A stretch of 64,000 nucleotides of DNA, from contig NZ_JAUGQQ010000006.1 in assembly GCF_030410135.1 (NCBI RefSeq), forward strand, positions 62,001 through 126,000, read 5' to 3'. Below, piece after piece: positions 35,632-43,418 of the stretch. The translations under genes were made by a program, and so were the position numbers. The stretch comes from Aequorivita aurantiaca. GTDB lineage: Bacteria > Bacteroidota > Bacteroidia > Flavobacteriales > Flavobacteriaceae. Below the pieces are notes generated by a model that had not been told where the DNA came from, made no database searches, and saw nothing but the letters and a program-made list of their open reading frames with translations. Every line of letters begins with the position of its first letter. Positions within the stretch are counted from its first letter, which is position 1.

Positions 35632-37068
35632 ATGGCTGATTCAGAAAATAAGAACGACGTAAAGGTAACTCCCAACGATGATGAGTTCAATTCCATAAAA
35701 CTCAACACTTGGGAAAGCATCAAAAAATTTCTGACTGAATTATTTGATATCCGTTCAGATTCTGACCGGGACGCAACTATTGACGCGGTAAAAAAAGATA
35801 TTTCATTTAAGGGCCATACGGCATGGATACTTATCTTTTCAATTTTTGTGGCATCCATTGGCTTAAACGTGAGCAGTACCGCCGTTGTAATTGGGGCAAT
35901 GCTTATTTCGCCGTTGATGGGCCCGATTGTAGGCATTGGTTTATCCGTTGCCATTAATGATGTGGACACGTTGAAACGTTCGCTTATCAATTTGGGGGTG
36001 ATGGTTTTTTTGAGCGTGCTTACGGCATTTCTTTATTTTAAAGTTTCGCCCTTAACGGAAGAAACGCCAGAGCTTATCGCGCGAACATATCCAACCATTT
36101 TGGACGTGCTGATTGCCATATTTGGCGGATTAGGGCTAATTGTGGCAAAAACCAAAAGTGGCACCATTGCTAGCGTAATTTTCGGGGTTGCAATTGCCAC
36201 CGCGCTAATGCCGCCGCTGTGCACGGTAGGCTACGGCTTGGCAGTGGGCAATGCTTCCTATGCCGGTGGCGCGTTATATCTATTCAGCATAAATGCTGTG
36301 TTTATAGCCCTTTCGACCTTTATTGTCTCGAAAATTCTTCGTTTTCCATTGGTGCGTTTCGCCAACAGCAAAAGAAGAAAAAGAACCGCACAAATAGCCT
36401 CATTGATTGCCATTGCGGTTATGGTTCCGAGTGTTTATCTCTTTATAAAATTATTGGATCAACAAGTGTTTGAGAATAAAACTAGGGAATTCGTAAAGAA
36501 TATTATCAATTACGAAGGGGCCGAAGTGGTAAAGTTTACCCAGGATTACAAATCTAAAAATCTGGATGTTTATTTAATTGGCCGTCCGGTTCCGCAGAAA
36601 AAAATTAATGAATGGCTTGCTGAGTTGGAGAAAACCGAGAAATTGGAGCAAACGAAATTGAGAATCTATCAAGGAGCAGATCAAAGTGGGGAAATTTCCG
36701 CAAAAATTTCTGGAGAAATCAAAGCTGGAATCCTCGAGGATTTATATGTAAAGAATGAGCAATTGATACAGGACAAGGATGATCAAATCCGTTTTTTGGA
36801 AAATGAAATTGCCTTGATGAAAGTACAGAACATTCCTTTTAAACAGTTGAGCGAGGAGCTAAAAATTAATTATGAGGGCGTGGAAACCTTTAGCTTCTCC
36901 AACAAAATTACCACCAACTTTAAGAAAACGGATACACTTCCAGTAATCAACATTCGCTGGAAGAATAATGTTTCGGCAAGAGAAAGAAAATCAAACTTGA
37001 AAAAAATTGAATCCTGGCTGAAGTTTAAATTGAAATTGGATACTCTCTTCGTTTCTGAATACCCATAG
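35632..37068 (+). CDS. DUF389 domain-containing membrane protein
   Basis: 478 residues, ATG directly after the manC TAA. A soluble start (about 1-60), then six hydrophobic helices making up DUF389: 'ILIFSIFVASIGLNVSSTAVVIGAMLISPLMGPIVGIGLSV', 'IFGGLGLIVAKTKSGTIASVIFGVAIATALMPPLCTVGYGLA'. From about residue 270 on it is cytoplasmic and charged, with a likely coiled coil near 370-410 ('NEQLIQDKDDQIRFLENEI'). The family's function is unknown; no transport substrate can be inferred. Shares the manC transcript by position. Confidence 0.88.
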   Translation: MADSENKNDVKVTPNDDEFNSIKLNTWESIKKFLTELFDIRSDSDRDATIDAVKKDISFKGHTAWILIFSIFVASIGLNVSSTAVVIGAMLISPLMGPIVGIGLSVAINDVDTLKRSLINLGVMVFLSVLTAFLYFKVSPLTEETPELIARTYPTILDVLIAIFGGLGLIVAKTKSGTIASVIFGVAIATALMPPLCTVGYGLAVGNASYAGGALYLFSINAVFIALSTFIVSKILRFPLVRFANSKRRKRTAQIASLIAIAVMVPSVYLFIKLLDQQVFENKTREFVKNIINYEGAEVVKFTQDYKSKNLDVYLIGRPVPQKKINEWLAELEKTEKLEQTKLRIYQGADQSGEISAKISGEIKAGILEDLYVKNEQLIQDKDDQIRFLENEIALMKVQNIPFKQLSEELKINYEGVETFSFSNKITTNFKKTDTLPVINIRWKNNVSARERKSNLKKIESWLKFKLKLDTLFVSEYP

Positions 37069-37073
37069 AATGG

Positions 37074-37838
37074 TTAGCCTTCCTTCAATTGTACGTCACG
37101 TATTTTTTTGAAAAGATCTGAGGAATAGACGAAATTTGTCACATCCTCATTATCTGTTTTAAAAATTTGTTGGTTGTTTCCTTCCCAAACAAGTTTGCCG
37201 TCTTTTAACAGGACTACTTTTTCACCTATTTCCATTACGGAGTTCATATCGTGCGTTACCACAAGGGTGGTTATATTATATTCGTGCGTAATTTCTTGAA
37301 TTAAGGTATCGATTAAAGTCGCCGTTTTTGGGTCCAGACCGGAGTTGGGTTCGTCACAGAATAGAAATTTTGGTTTATTCACGATAGCGCGGGCAATAGA
37401 GACCCTTTTTTGCATACCCCCGGAAATTTCTGCGGGAAATTTTTTATTAACGTTTTCCAGATTAACGCGTTTCAATACTTCATTTACCCTTGCTAACATA
37501 TCGGATTTTTTCTGTTTCGTAAACATTCGCAGAGGGAACATCACATTCTCTTCAATATTCATGGAATCGAACAGTGCACCGCCCTGAAAAAGCATGCCGC
37601 TTTCTTCCCGAAGTTGCCGCTGTTCTTCATCATCCATATCCTGAATGGCTTTGTCTTCATAGTATATTCTGCCTTTTTCCGGTTTGAATAACCCAAGAAG
37701 GCATTTCAGCAATACAGTTTTTCCGCTGCCGCTTTGACCTATGATGAGGTTGGTTTTGCCACGATCAAATTCCGTGGATATCCCTTTAAGAATTTCCTCT
37801 TCCCCAAAACTTTTATGTACGTTTTCAACCTTTATCAT
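37074..37838 (-). CDS. mlaF: ABC transporter ATP-binding protein, MlaF-like
   Basis: 254 residues. Walker A 'GQSGSGKTVLLKCLLGL', signature 'EISGGMQKRVSIARAI', Walker B 'FLFCDEPNSGLDP' and H-loop 'VVTHDMNSVM'. The 'SGGMxKRV' signature and the MlaE-type partner mark it as the ATPase of a phospholipid-transport (Mla / MCE) system. Its start overlaps the permease stop by one base. No MlaD (MCE) gene lies in the window downstream, so the substrate-binding subunit is elsewhere. Confidence 0.92.
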   Translation of the reverse strand: MIKVENVHKSFGEEEILKGISTEFDRGKTNLIIGQSGSGKTVLLKCLLGLFKPEKGRIYYEDKAIQDMDDEEQRQLREESGMLFQGGALFDSMNIEENVMFPLRMFTKQKKSDMLARVNEVLKRVNLENVNKKFPAEISGGMQKRVSIARAIVNKPKFLFCDEPNSGLDPKTATLIDTLIQEITHEYNITTLVVTHDMNSVMEIGEKVVLLKDGKLVWEGNNQQIFKTDNEDVTNFVYSSDLFKKIRDVQLKEG

Positions 37839-38575
37839 TAGCTAAGCATTAACTGGGTGATAATATAATTTGCAGCAATAATAAGCACGCTGGTCCAAAC
37901 AAAGGAATTTGTGCTGGCCTTGCCCACTTCTAGAGCACCTCCTTTCATATAAAAACCTTGCCAGGAGGGCACCGTGGCAAGAATAAATGCAAAAATGGTT
38001 GTCTTAAAAAAAGCGTAGAACAATTGGTATGGAATAAAATCTTCCTGGACACCCGCAATAAAATCTGCAGAACTAGTGAAACCGCCATAAACCCCGGCAA
38101 CCCACCCACCCAAAATTCCTAGAAACATGGATAGTATTATTACAAAGGGATAAAACATAAGTGCCACTATTTTGGGGAAAACCAAATAATTCAATGAGTT
38201 AATACCCATTACCTCCAAGGCATCTATTTGCTCTGTTACGCGCATGGAACCAATACTGGAAGTGATGAATGACCCAACCTTTCCAGCCATAATAATAGAC
38301 ATGAAAGTAGGGGCAAATTCCAAAATAACTGACTGCCTTGTAGCAAAGCCAATGAGGCTATCTGGGATAATGGGGTTATCCATATTCAGTGCCGTTTGGA
38401 TAGCAACAACTCCTCCCACGAAGAATGATATAAACGAAACAATTGCTAAGGAGCTTATGATTAAGTCATTTATGTCCTTAAAAATAAGGTGTTTTAAAAC
38501 TGATGTTTTGGTAAAACTGCCAAACACCTTTTTAATCATCAAAAAATAAGAACCAATATCTTGTAAATACTTCAT
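37838..38575 (-). CDS. mlaE: MlaE family ABC transporter permease
   Basis: 245 residues with about five membrane helices. 'FFVGGVVAIQTALNM', 'LEFAPTFMSIIMAGKVGSFITSSIGSMRVTEQIDALEVMGINSLNYLVFPKI' is the family core with the conserved E-Q-I-D-A-L-x-V-M-G. Works with the overlapping ATPase gene at the inner membrane to move phospholipids between membranes. Confidence 0.93.
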   Translation of the reverse strand: MKYLQDIGSYFLMIKKVFGSFTKTSVLKHLIFKDINDLIISSLAIVSFISFFVGGVVAIQTALNMDNPIIPDSLIGFATRQSVILEFAPTFMSIIMAGKVGSFITSSIGSMRVTEQIDALEVMGINSLNYLVFPKIVALMFYPFVIILSMFLGILGGWVAGVYGGFTSSADFIAGVQEDFIPYQLFYAFFKTTIFAFILATVPSWQGFYMKGGALEVGKASTNSFVWTSVLIIAANYIITQLMLS

Positions 38576-38692
38576 AAAAACGGATACTTCGGCTAAAGTA
38601 CTAAAATTACATTACTGTAGTTTATAAAAGCAAGTTAAGAATTCAGTTTACGAAATGAACATCAAACAAAGCTTTTCACAATTTTATAATCT

Positions 38693-38740
38693 CACCCATT
38701 CACCCATTCAACTATTCAACTATTCACCTATTCACCTATT
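38693..38740. repeat. Octad array of six 8-bp units overlapping the alkaline phosphatase stop
   Basis: Units come in identical pairs: CACCCATT twice, CAACTATT twice, CACCTATT twice. The phosphatase's final codons and its TGA lie inside the last units. CACCTATT recurs at 63304. Confidence 0.8.
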
Positions 38741-39838
38741 AAAAAGCTCCATCATTTTATGGTAAACCGCAATACTTTCATAAATTCCATTGAAAAGGGC
38801 AGACCCAGGGCCTTCTGCAAATACAGGAACCATGGTGCCCGAATGGCCCGTCGTTGAAAAAGTTGGTTTTATTTTGTTGTAATTGGTACCATCTGAGGAT
38901 AACGTAAAACCTCCCGTTTCGTGGTCTGCGGTAACTATTACAAGCGTTTCGCCATTTTGCTTAGCAAAATCTAGGGCAACGCCTAAAGTTTTATCAAAAT
39001 CCAATAATTCCTCAATCAAATAATCAGCATCGTTATTGTGGCCGCCCCAATCAATCTGGCTTCCCTCAACCAAAAGGAAAAATCCTTTTTCATTTTTTGA
39101 CAGCTTTTCCAAAGCAAGTTTTGTGACGTTTGAAAGAAAATCGCCCCGACCTTCGCTCATTTTTGGCATGCCGTCTTCAGCAAGCAATATAAGTTCATTT
39201 TTCTCACTTGAGGTTTTGGGAAGTTCATCCAAAATTACTTCGTAACCTTTAGCTCTCATTTCAGCTAATAAATCCTTTCCGTCTTTTCTTTTATTAAAAA
39301 ACTTAAGCCCGCCACCAGCAAAAAAGTTTACCCCAGAATTGGGGGCAAACTCGGTTATCTGCTCATACAATCTTCGGCTCTTTACGTGCGCATAAAAACT
39401 GGCCGGCGTTGCGTGCTGAATGGAGGATGTAGAAATAATGCCCGTTGACAAACCGCGTTTTGATAACTGTTCCACAATGGTTGGTACAGCTATGGTATCT
39501 ATGTCCACTCCAATTGCACCGTTATATGTCTTTATTCCCGTAGAAAAAACGGTGGCTCCCGCAGCGGAATCTGTAATTAAATCATTGGCCGATGAAGTTT
39601 TGCTCAGGCCAATTGTGCCGAAACGCTCAAAATTAGGCTTCCCATTCTTATAATAAATGGCTGCGGAAACTTGGCTCAGACCCATGCCATCGCCAATTAA
39701 AAGAATGATGTTTTTTGGTTTTTTTACTTCCGAAGAAATGTTTGCAACCGTGTTGTCCTTAACTTGGACTGAAACACAGGAGGTTGAAATTATTGCAAAG
39801 GAAATGAGAATTGTGAGGAGGGAAGGCTTGATTTTCAT
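38732..39838 (-). CDS. Alkaline phosphatase, lipoprotein
   Basis: 368 residues from ATG 39836-39838; the longer frame adds ten residues before the signal peptide. 'ISTSCVSV' is the lipobox. PhoA-type metal phosphatase: 'NIILLIGDGMGLSQ' gives a metal aspartate, 'LITDSAAGATVFSTG' the nucleophile serine after Asp, 'QIDWGGHNNDADYL' and 'VIVTADHETGG' the remaining metal ligands, and 'FSTTGHSGTMVPVFAEGPGS' the last zinc histidine. Releases inorganic phosphate from phosphomonoesters outside the cytoplasm. The last codons are within an 8-bp repeat array. Phosphate-regulated expression is plausible but no Pho-box was identified. Confidence 0.94.
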   Translation of the reverse strand: MKIKPSLLTILISFAIISTSCVSVQVKDNTVANISSEVKKPKNIILLIGDGMGLSQVSAAIYYKNGKPNFERFGTIGLSKTSSANDLITDSAAGATVFSTGIKTYNGAIGVDIDTIAVPTIVEQLSKRGLSTGIISTSSIQHATPASFYAHVKSRRLYEQITEFAPNSGVNFFAGGGLKFFNKRKDGKDLLAEMRAKGYEVILDELPKTSSEKNELILLAEDGMPKMSEGRGDFLSNVTKLALEKLSKNEKGFFLLVEGSQIDWGGHNNDADYLIEELLDFDKTLGVALDFAKQNGETLVIVTADHETGGFTLSSDGTNYNKIKPTFSTTGHSGTMVPVFAEGPGSALFNGIYESIAVYHKMMELFNR

Positions 39839-39904
39839 TGAAAAAATTTTATTCGTAAAAATAAGCATTATTATAAGGGTGATTGTTACCGCAATGTTTT
39901 TTTG

Positions 39905-39946
39905 CTAAAAACTAAAAACTAAGAACTAAAAAATAAAAACTATAAG
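39905..39946. repeat. Heptad array CTAAAAA overlapping the glycosyltransferase stop
   Basis: Six units: CTAAAAA three times, with CTAAGAA, ATAAAAA and CTATAAG as variants. On the gene's strand the unit reads TTTTTAG, and the TAG stop at 39940-39942 is within the first unit. Confidence 0.7.
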
Positions 39947-40791
39947 CCCAATTTCTGGCGAATATTTTTCCAACGTAGGTTTCGGATGAATTTCCCTTCG
40001 GCTTCCGAAACGATATATTCAAGTTTTGAACTTTTCGCTTTATAAAAACCGTTCATTGTATCCACAAAAAATGAAAAACTATTTTTTTTGAAAGCCAATT
40101 TGGCGGAGGCGATCAATGTAAGCCAAAAACCATAACGCATTTTGTAAAACGCTTCGCCCTGTTTGTATTTTGAATTTTTAGAATAAACTTTTCCGGTAGG
40201 TTTTAGGTGTTTTACGTGCAGCGAAGTATCGGTTTTAATTTTCCAGCCGTGGTATTGGGCAAGAAGTTCATCGACCGTGTCCCAGCCCATCGTGTTACGC
40301 AAGCCGCCAATGGCTGCAAAACATTCTTTTCTATAGGCCTTTAACGCGCCCCGAATATGGTCTTTATTCGTCAGGTTTTCCAAAATCCAATTTTCGTTTT
40401 TTTCAATATAACAAAAGCCGCCCGCCATACCTATCTTCAAGTCACTTTGAAATATTTCTGCAATTTTCTCCAAATAGTTCTTCGGAAAAATTAAGTCTGC
40501 ATCAAACTTGCAAATAATGTCGAAGTCATTATCAAGCGTTTCAAAACCTTTGTAAAATGCATTAATGACTTTACTTCCGGGCTCGTGAAGTTCTTCGGAA
40601 TTGTGAAAAACACTTTCAATAAAGGAATAGTTTTCGGAAAACTGCTGGATTATGGTCTGCGTACCATCGGTTGACGCATCATTAACAACTACCACTTTCT
40701 TGGGAAGCAAGGTTTGCTTAACAATAGATTGTAGCATCCCGCCAATAAAAGTCGCTTCGTTATGGGCGGGTATGACGATGTATATATTCAA
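39940..40791 (-). CDS. Glycosyltransferase family 2
   Basis: 283 residues. GT-A fold: 'VIPAHNEATFIGGMLQSI' at the start, 'VVVVNDASTDGTQ' and the metal-binding 'FDADLIFPKNYLEKIAEIF' near residue 95. 'GALKAYRKECFAAIGGL' and 'GWDTVDELLAQYHGWK' are acceptor-side blocks of this family. No membrane helix. Transfers a sugar from a nucleotide donor, probably for a surface polysaccharide or glycoprotein glycan, judging from the neighbouring methyltransferases and from manC. Sugar specificity unknown. Confidence 0.92.
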   Translation of the reverse strand: MNIYIVIPAHNEATFIGGMLQSIVKQTLLPKKVVVVNDASTDGTQTIIQQFSENYSFIESVFHNSEELHEPGSKVINAFYKGFETLDNDFDIICKFDADLIFPKNYLEKIAEIFQSDLKIGMAGGFCYIEKNENWILENLTNKDHIRGALKAYRKECFAAIGGLRNTMGWDTVDELLAQYHGWKIKTDTSLHVKHLKPTGKVYSKNSKYKQGEAFYKMRYGFWLTLIASAKLAFKKNSFSFFVDTMNGFYKAKSSKLEYIVSEAEGKFIRNLRWKNIRQKLGL

Positions 40792-40847
40792 AATAAAAAG
40801 GGACTTGAATTAAGATTTCAAATTAAATTTTCAGAAATCAACTCTAA

Positions 40848-41659
40848 CTATATTTTTATTAAATGGAAAACATATTGATTTTTGGAAACACCAAAAGTTT
40901 TTCTTTCTATTTCCGTAAAATAATTGAGGGAGCTTATGGTCTTAACCTTAAAACCCACATTTACAAAACGATTTTCAATGTCTGTTCCATAATACCTCAC
41001 ATGGTCCCATTGTCCGAAATGTAGCTTGCGGTCATTTGGTGATGTAATTGAGTAATCTTCGTATGTGGGTGCATTCTGCTCTAAAATAGGTACGCTAACA
41101 ATGGCGGTTCCTCCTTTCTTTAAAATCTTAAATAAATTTGTTATTGCGGTTATATCATCTATGATATGTTCTAAAACATGATTGCATATTATAAAACTAA
41201 ATTGCTCCGTCGGTTCGACTTTATTCAATAAATCAAAATTCTTAGTTAATGAAAAATAATCGTATCCAGGCTCGAATTTGTCTACTGGAAAATACTGAAA
41301 GCTCTTTAAATCTCTCTCTCTCTCTCTCTCTCTGAAAATTTTTGATAAAAACAAAATTCTGGGGAAATATGCAATAGTTTTATTCCGTCAGCCGTAAATA
41401 ATGTTGTTTGATTATTGAGATAATGCCAAATAAATCTGTGTCTTTCCCTTGCCCCTAAGTCAAGCGAAAGTAATAATTTTCCATCTTTTATAAATGTTCT
41501 ATATTTTTTTTTGTTTACAGGGCAATAATATATTTTTCTGAAATTAAATCCTATTATAACTTGTATGTAATACAATACTACGCGTCTTAATTTTCTTAAA
41601 AAAAGCCTCAATCCTTTTGGAGTATATTTTTTTATAATGGAGACAAATTTTATATACAT
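40848..41659 (-). CDS. Class I SAM methyltransferase interrupted by a GA-repeat frameshift (probable phase-OFF)
   Basis: Two overlapping reading frames together make one methyltransferase. The 5' part (ATG 41657-41659 to a stop at 41306) has a degenerate zinc-ribbon-like start 'YYCPVNKKKYRTF', 'RERHRFIWHYL' and 'IKLLHISPEFCFYQKF', then runs into Glu-Arg repeats and stops. The 3' part (to 40848) continues in another frame with 'LKSFQYFPVDKF', 'FSFIICNHVLEHI' (SAM-binding motif), 'LKKGGTAIVSVPI' and 'KLHFGQWDHVRYYG'. The break lies in a run of eleven GA units. Ten or thirteen units would give a 269- or 271-residue protein, so slippage could switch it on. An inactive pseudogene or a sequencing error in the repeat are the alternatives. 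Context suggests modification of a glycan. Confidence 0.82.
41311..41333. repeat. Dinucleotide repeat (TC)11T within the methyltransferase gene
   Basis: Uninterrupted TC x11 plus T on the plus strand (GA run on the coding strand), exactly at the frameshift of the methyltransferase gene. Confidence 0.97.
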
Positions 41660-41678
41660 ATATTATTGCATTTTAAAA

Positions 41679-42200
41679 TCATTTTCTTTCCGCATAAACC
41701 AAATAATATCGCGGAGTAATTCTCCGAAGAATTGGGCGGATGCCAATATTCTTTACTGGATTGGTAAACTGTTCTTTTTTCACAATGCGCCAGCCCGATT
41801 TTTCAAGTAGCCAATCAAATTGCCAATCTTCAAATTCGTGATAATGGCGGTCCCATTCATCTGTTTTGCTTCTATAGGCCGAGGCAAACCAAAGTTTTAA
41901 GGGTACGGAAGCAACCAATTTTTTAGCTCGTATATCTTGCAGTACATTGAAAGGTGAAACCAGATGCTCAAAGATTTCAAAGGCGGTTACAACGTCAAAA
42001 TCATCGGTTTTTACAACATTGGTGTCTAGGTCAAGATCTTCGCCTTTTGTATTTGTAACTTGAAAACCTTCATTTGTAAGTATTTCAGAAAAAGGATTCG
42101 GTACGCCCAAATCGAGTATTTTTTCTTCCTTGGAAATAACCTCGTTTAGAAATTTTAAGGTGTGTCTGTATCTTTTCTTCGGAAACTTGCCTTCGTACAT
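41679..42200 (-). CDS. Class I SAM-dependent methyltransferase (small)
   Basis: 173 residues. 'KILDLGVPNPFSEIL' is motif I (slightly degenerate glycine loop), 'DLDLDTNVVKTDDFDVVTAFEIFEHLVSPF' contains the acidic motif II and the 'EIFEHL' block, 'KLVASVPLKLWF' follows. The 'HYHEFEDWQFDWLLEKSGW' stretch is typical of a family often found in polysaccharide clusters. Lies between the repeat-broken methyltransferase and a KAS III-like gene, all on the minus strand. Substrate unknown. Confidence 0.85.
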   Translation of the reverse strand: MYEGKFPKKRYRHTLKFLNEVISKEEKILDLGVPNPFSEILTNEGFQVTNTKGEDLDLDTNVVKTDDFDVVTAFEIFEHLVSPFNVLQDIRAKKLVASVPLKLWFASAYRSKTDEWDRHYHEFEDWQFDWLLEKSGWRIVKKEQFTNPVKNIGIRPILRRITPRYYLVYAERK

Positions 42201-42206
42201 ATTTTC

Positions 42207-42241
42207 AATTCTGAATTCTGAATTCTGAATTCAGAATTAAT
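42207..42241. repeat. Heptad array AATTCTG x3 plus variants filling a spacer
   Basis: Five 7-bp units; the last includes the first base of the KAS III-like stop codon. The right part forms an 18-bp perfect palindrome at 42221-42238. The array fills almost the whole gap between two minus-strand genes. Confidence 0.75.
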
Positions 42242-43299
42242 TACACTTTATAGACTATCGCATTAATATTCATTCCGGCGCCAACGCTGGCAAAGATCAC
42301 GACGTCGCCTTTTTCGATGGAATGGCCTTCCAATTCCCCGTTTAATACCAAATCATAGAGTGTCGGTACGGTTGCAACGCTACTGTTGCCCAATTTGTCT
42401 ATGCTCATAGGCATAATTTTATTGGGCGGAGTTTGGCCATATAGTTTGTAAAAACGGTTTACGATTGCCTCGTCCATTTTTTCATTGGCTTGATGGATAA
42501 AGATTTTTTTCACATCATCAATGCCAATCCCCGTTTTGTCCAAACAGGTTTTCATGGCATCTGGCACATGGTTCAATGCGAATTCATAAATCTTTCTACC
42601 ATACATTTTTATGTAACGGCGATTGTCTTTTTTCTGCAGATTATTGCTTTCGCCGAAGTAAATAAAATGTGCCTCATCAAAGGCATAAGTAGCGCTAAAA
42701 TGGCTCAATATTCCGCCGGGCTCCTCGGTTGCTTCAACAATTGCAGCCCCCGCACCATCACTATAAATCATGGAATCACGGTCGTGTGGATCCACTACCC
42801 GCGAAAGGGCTTCCGCGCCTATTACCAAGCATTTTTTGGCAATTCCCGCTTTTATAAATGCATTGGCCTGGATCATACTTTCAATCCAACCGGGGCAGCC
42901 AAACAGCATATCGTAGCCCACGCAGTGAGGATTTTGGATTTTTAGATTGTGTTTTACCCGTGTGGCTATGCTTGGCACTGTATCGCTTTGCACCGAGCCG
43001 TGTTTAACATCGCCATAATTGTGGGCAACAATAATATAATCCAATTCTTCTTTATCGATCCCTGCGTGCTTTATTGCGTTTTCGGCAGCAAAGGTTGCAA
43101 TGTCTGAAGTGTTTAGGTTTTCCGGGAGATATCTACGTTCAGCAATACCAGTAATGGCCTTGAACTTTTCAATAATAGTTTCATTTTCCTGGCCGAAGCG
43201 GGTACCGTCCTCATTGTAAAAATGGTGTGCGCCAAAATGTTCATTCTTCGCTATCTCGCTCGGGATGTAACTTCCTATACCGGTTATTTTGACATTCAT
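42241..43299 (-). CDS. 3-oxoacyl-ACP synthase III family protein (KAS III / FabH-like)
   Basis: 352 residues with the thiolase-fold catalytic triad: Cys in 'DMLFGCPGWIESMIQAN' near residue 120, His in 'IFIHQANEKMDEAI' near residue 265 and Asn in 'DKLGNSSVATVPTLYDL' near residue 305. 'ITGIAERRY' and 'DGAGAAIVEA' are family motifs. It condenses an acyl-CoA with malonyl-ACP or a related thioester. At 352 residues with a 'CPGW' instead of the FabH 'CAGF' context, it is probably a specialised paralogue and not the housekeeping FabH. Confidence 0.9.
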   Translation of the reverse strand: MNVKITGIGSYIPSEIAKNEHFGAHHFYNEDGTRFGQENETIIEKFKAITGIAERRYLPENLNTSDIATFAAENAIKHAGIDKEELDYIIVAHNYGDVKHGSVQSDTVPSIATRVKHNLKIQNPHCVGYDMLFGCPGWIESMIQANAFIKAGIAKKCLVIGAEALSRVVDPHDRDSMIYSDGAGAAIVEATEEPGGILSHFSATYAFDEAHFIYFGESNNLQKKDNRRYIKMYGRKIYEFALNHVPDAMKTCLDKTGIGIDDVKKIFIHQANEKMDEAIVNRFYKLYGQTPPNKIMPMSIDKLGNSSVATVPTLYDLVLNGELEGHSIEKGDVVIFASVGAGMNINAIVYKV

Positions 43300-43328
43300 A
43301 TATTGAATAGTTTTTATTAAAAATACGG

Positions 43329-43403
43329 AAAAAAAAGTGTTCAGTGTTAAGTGGCAGTATTCAGTGAAATCTTTTATTGCAAAAATCAGTCTGCTGAATA
43401 CTG
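43329..43403 (-). terminator. Probable terminator of gcvP
   Basis: On the minus strand CAGTATTCAG and CTGAATACTG form a 10-bp stem with a long (29-nt) loop; further on two or three heptads of the CACTTAA / CACTGAA type lead into eight T. Confidence 0.5.
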
Positions 43404-43418
43404 TGGCTTCTAACTTCC

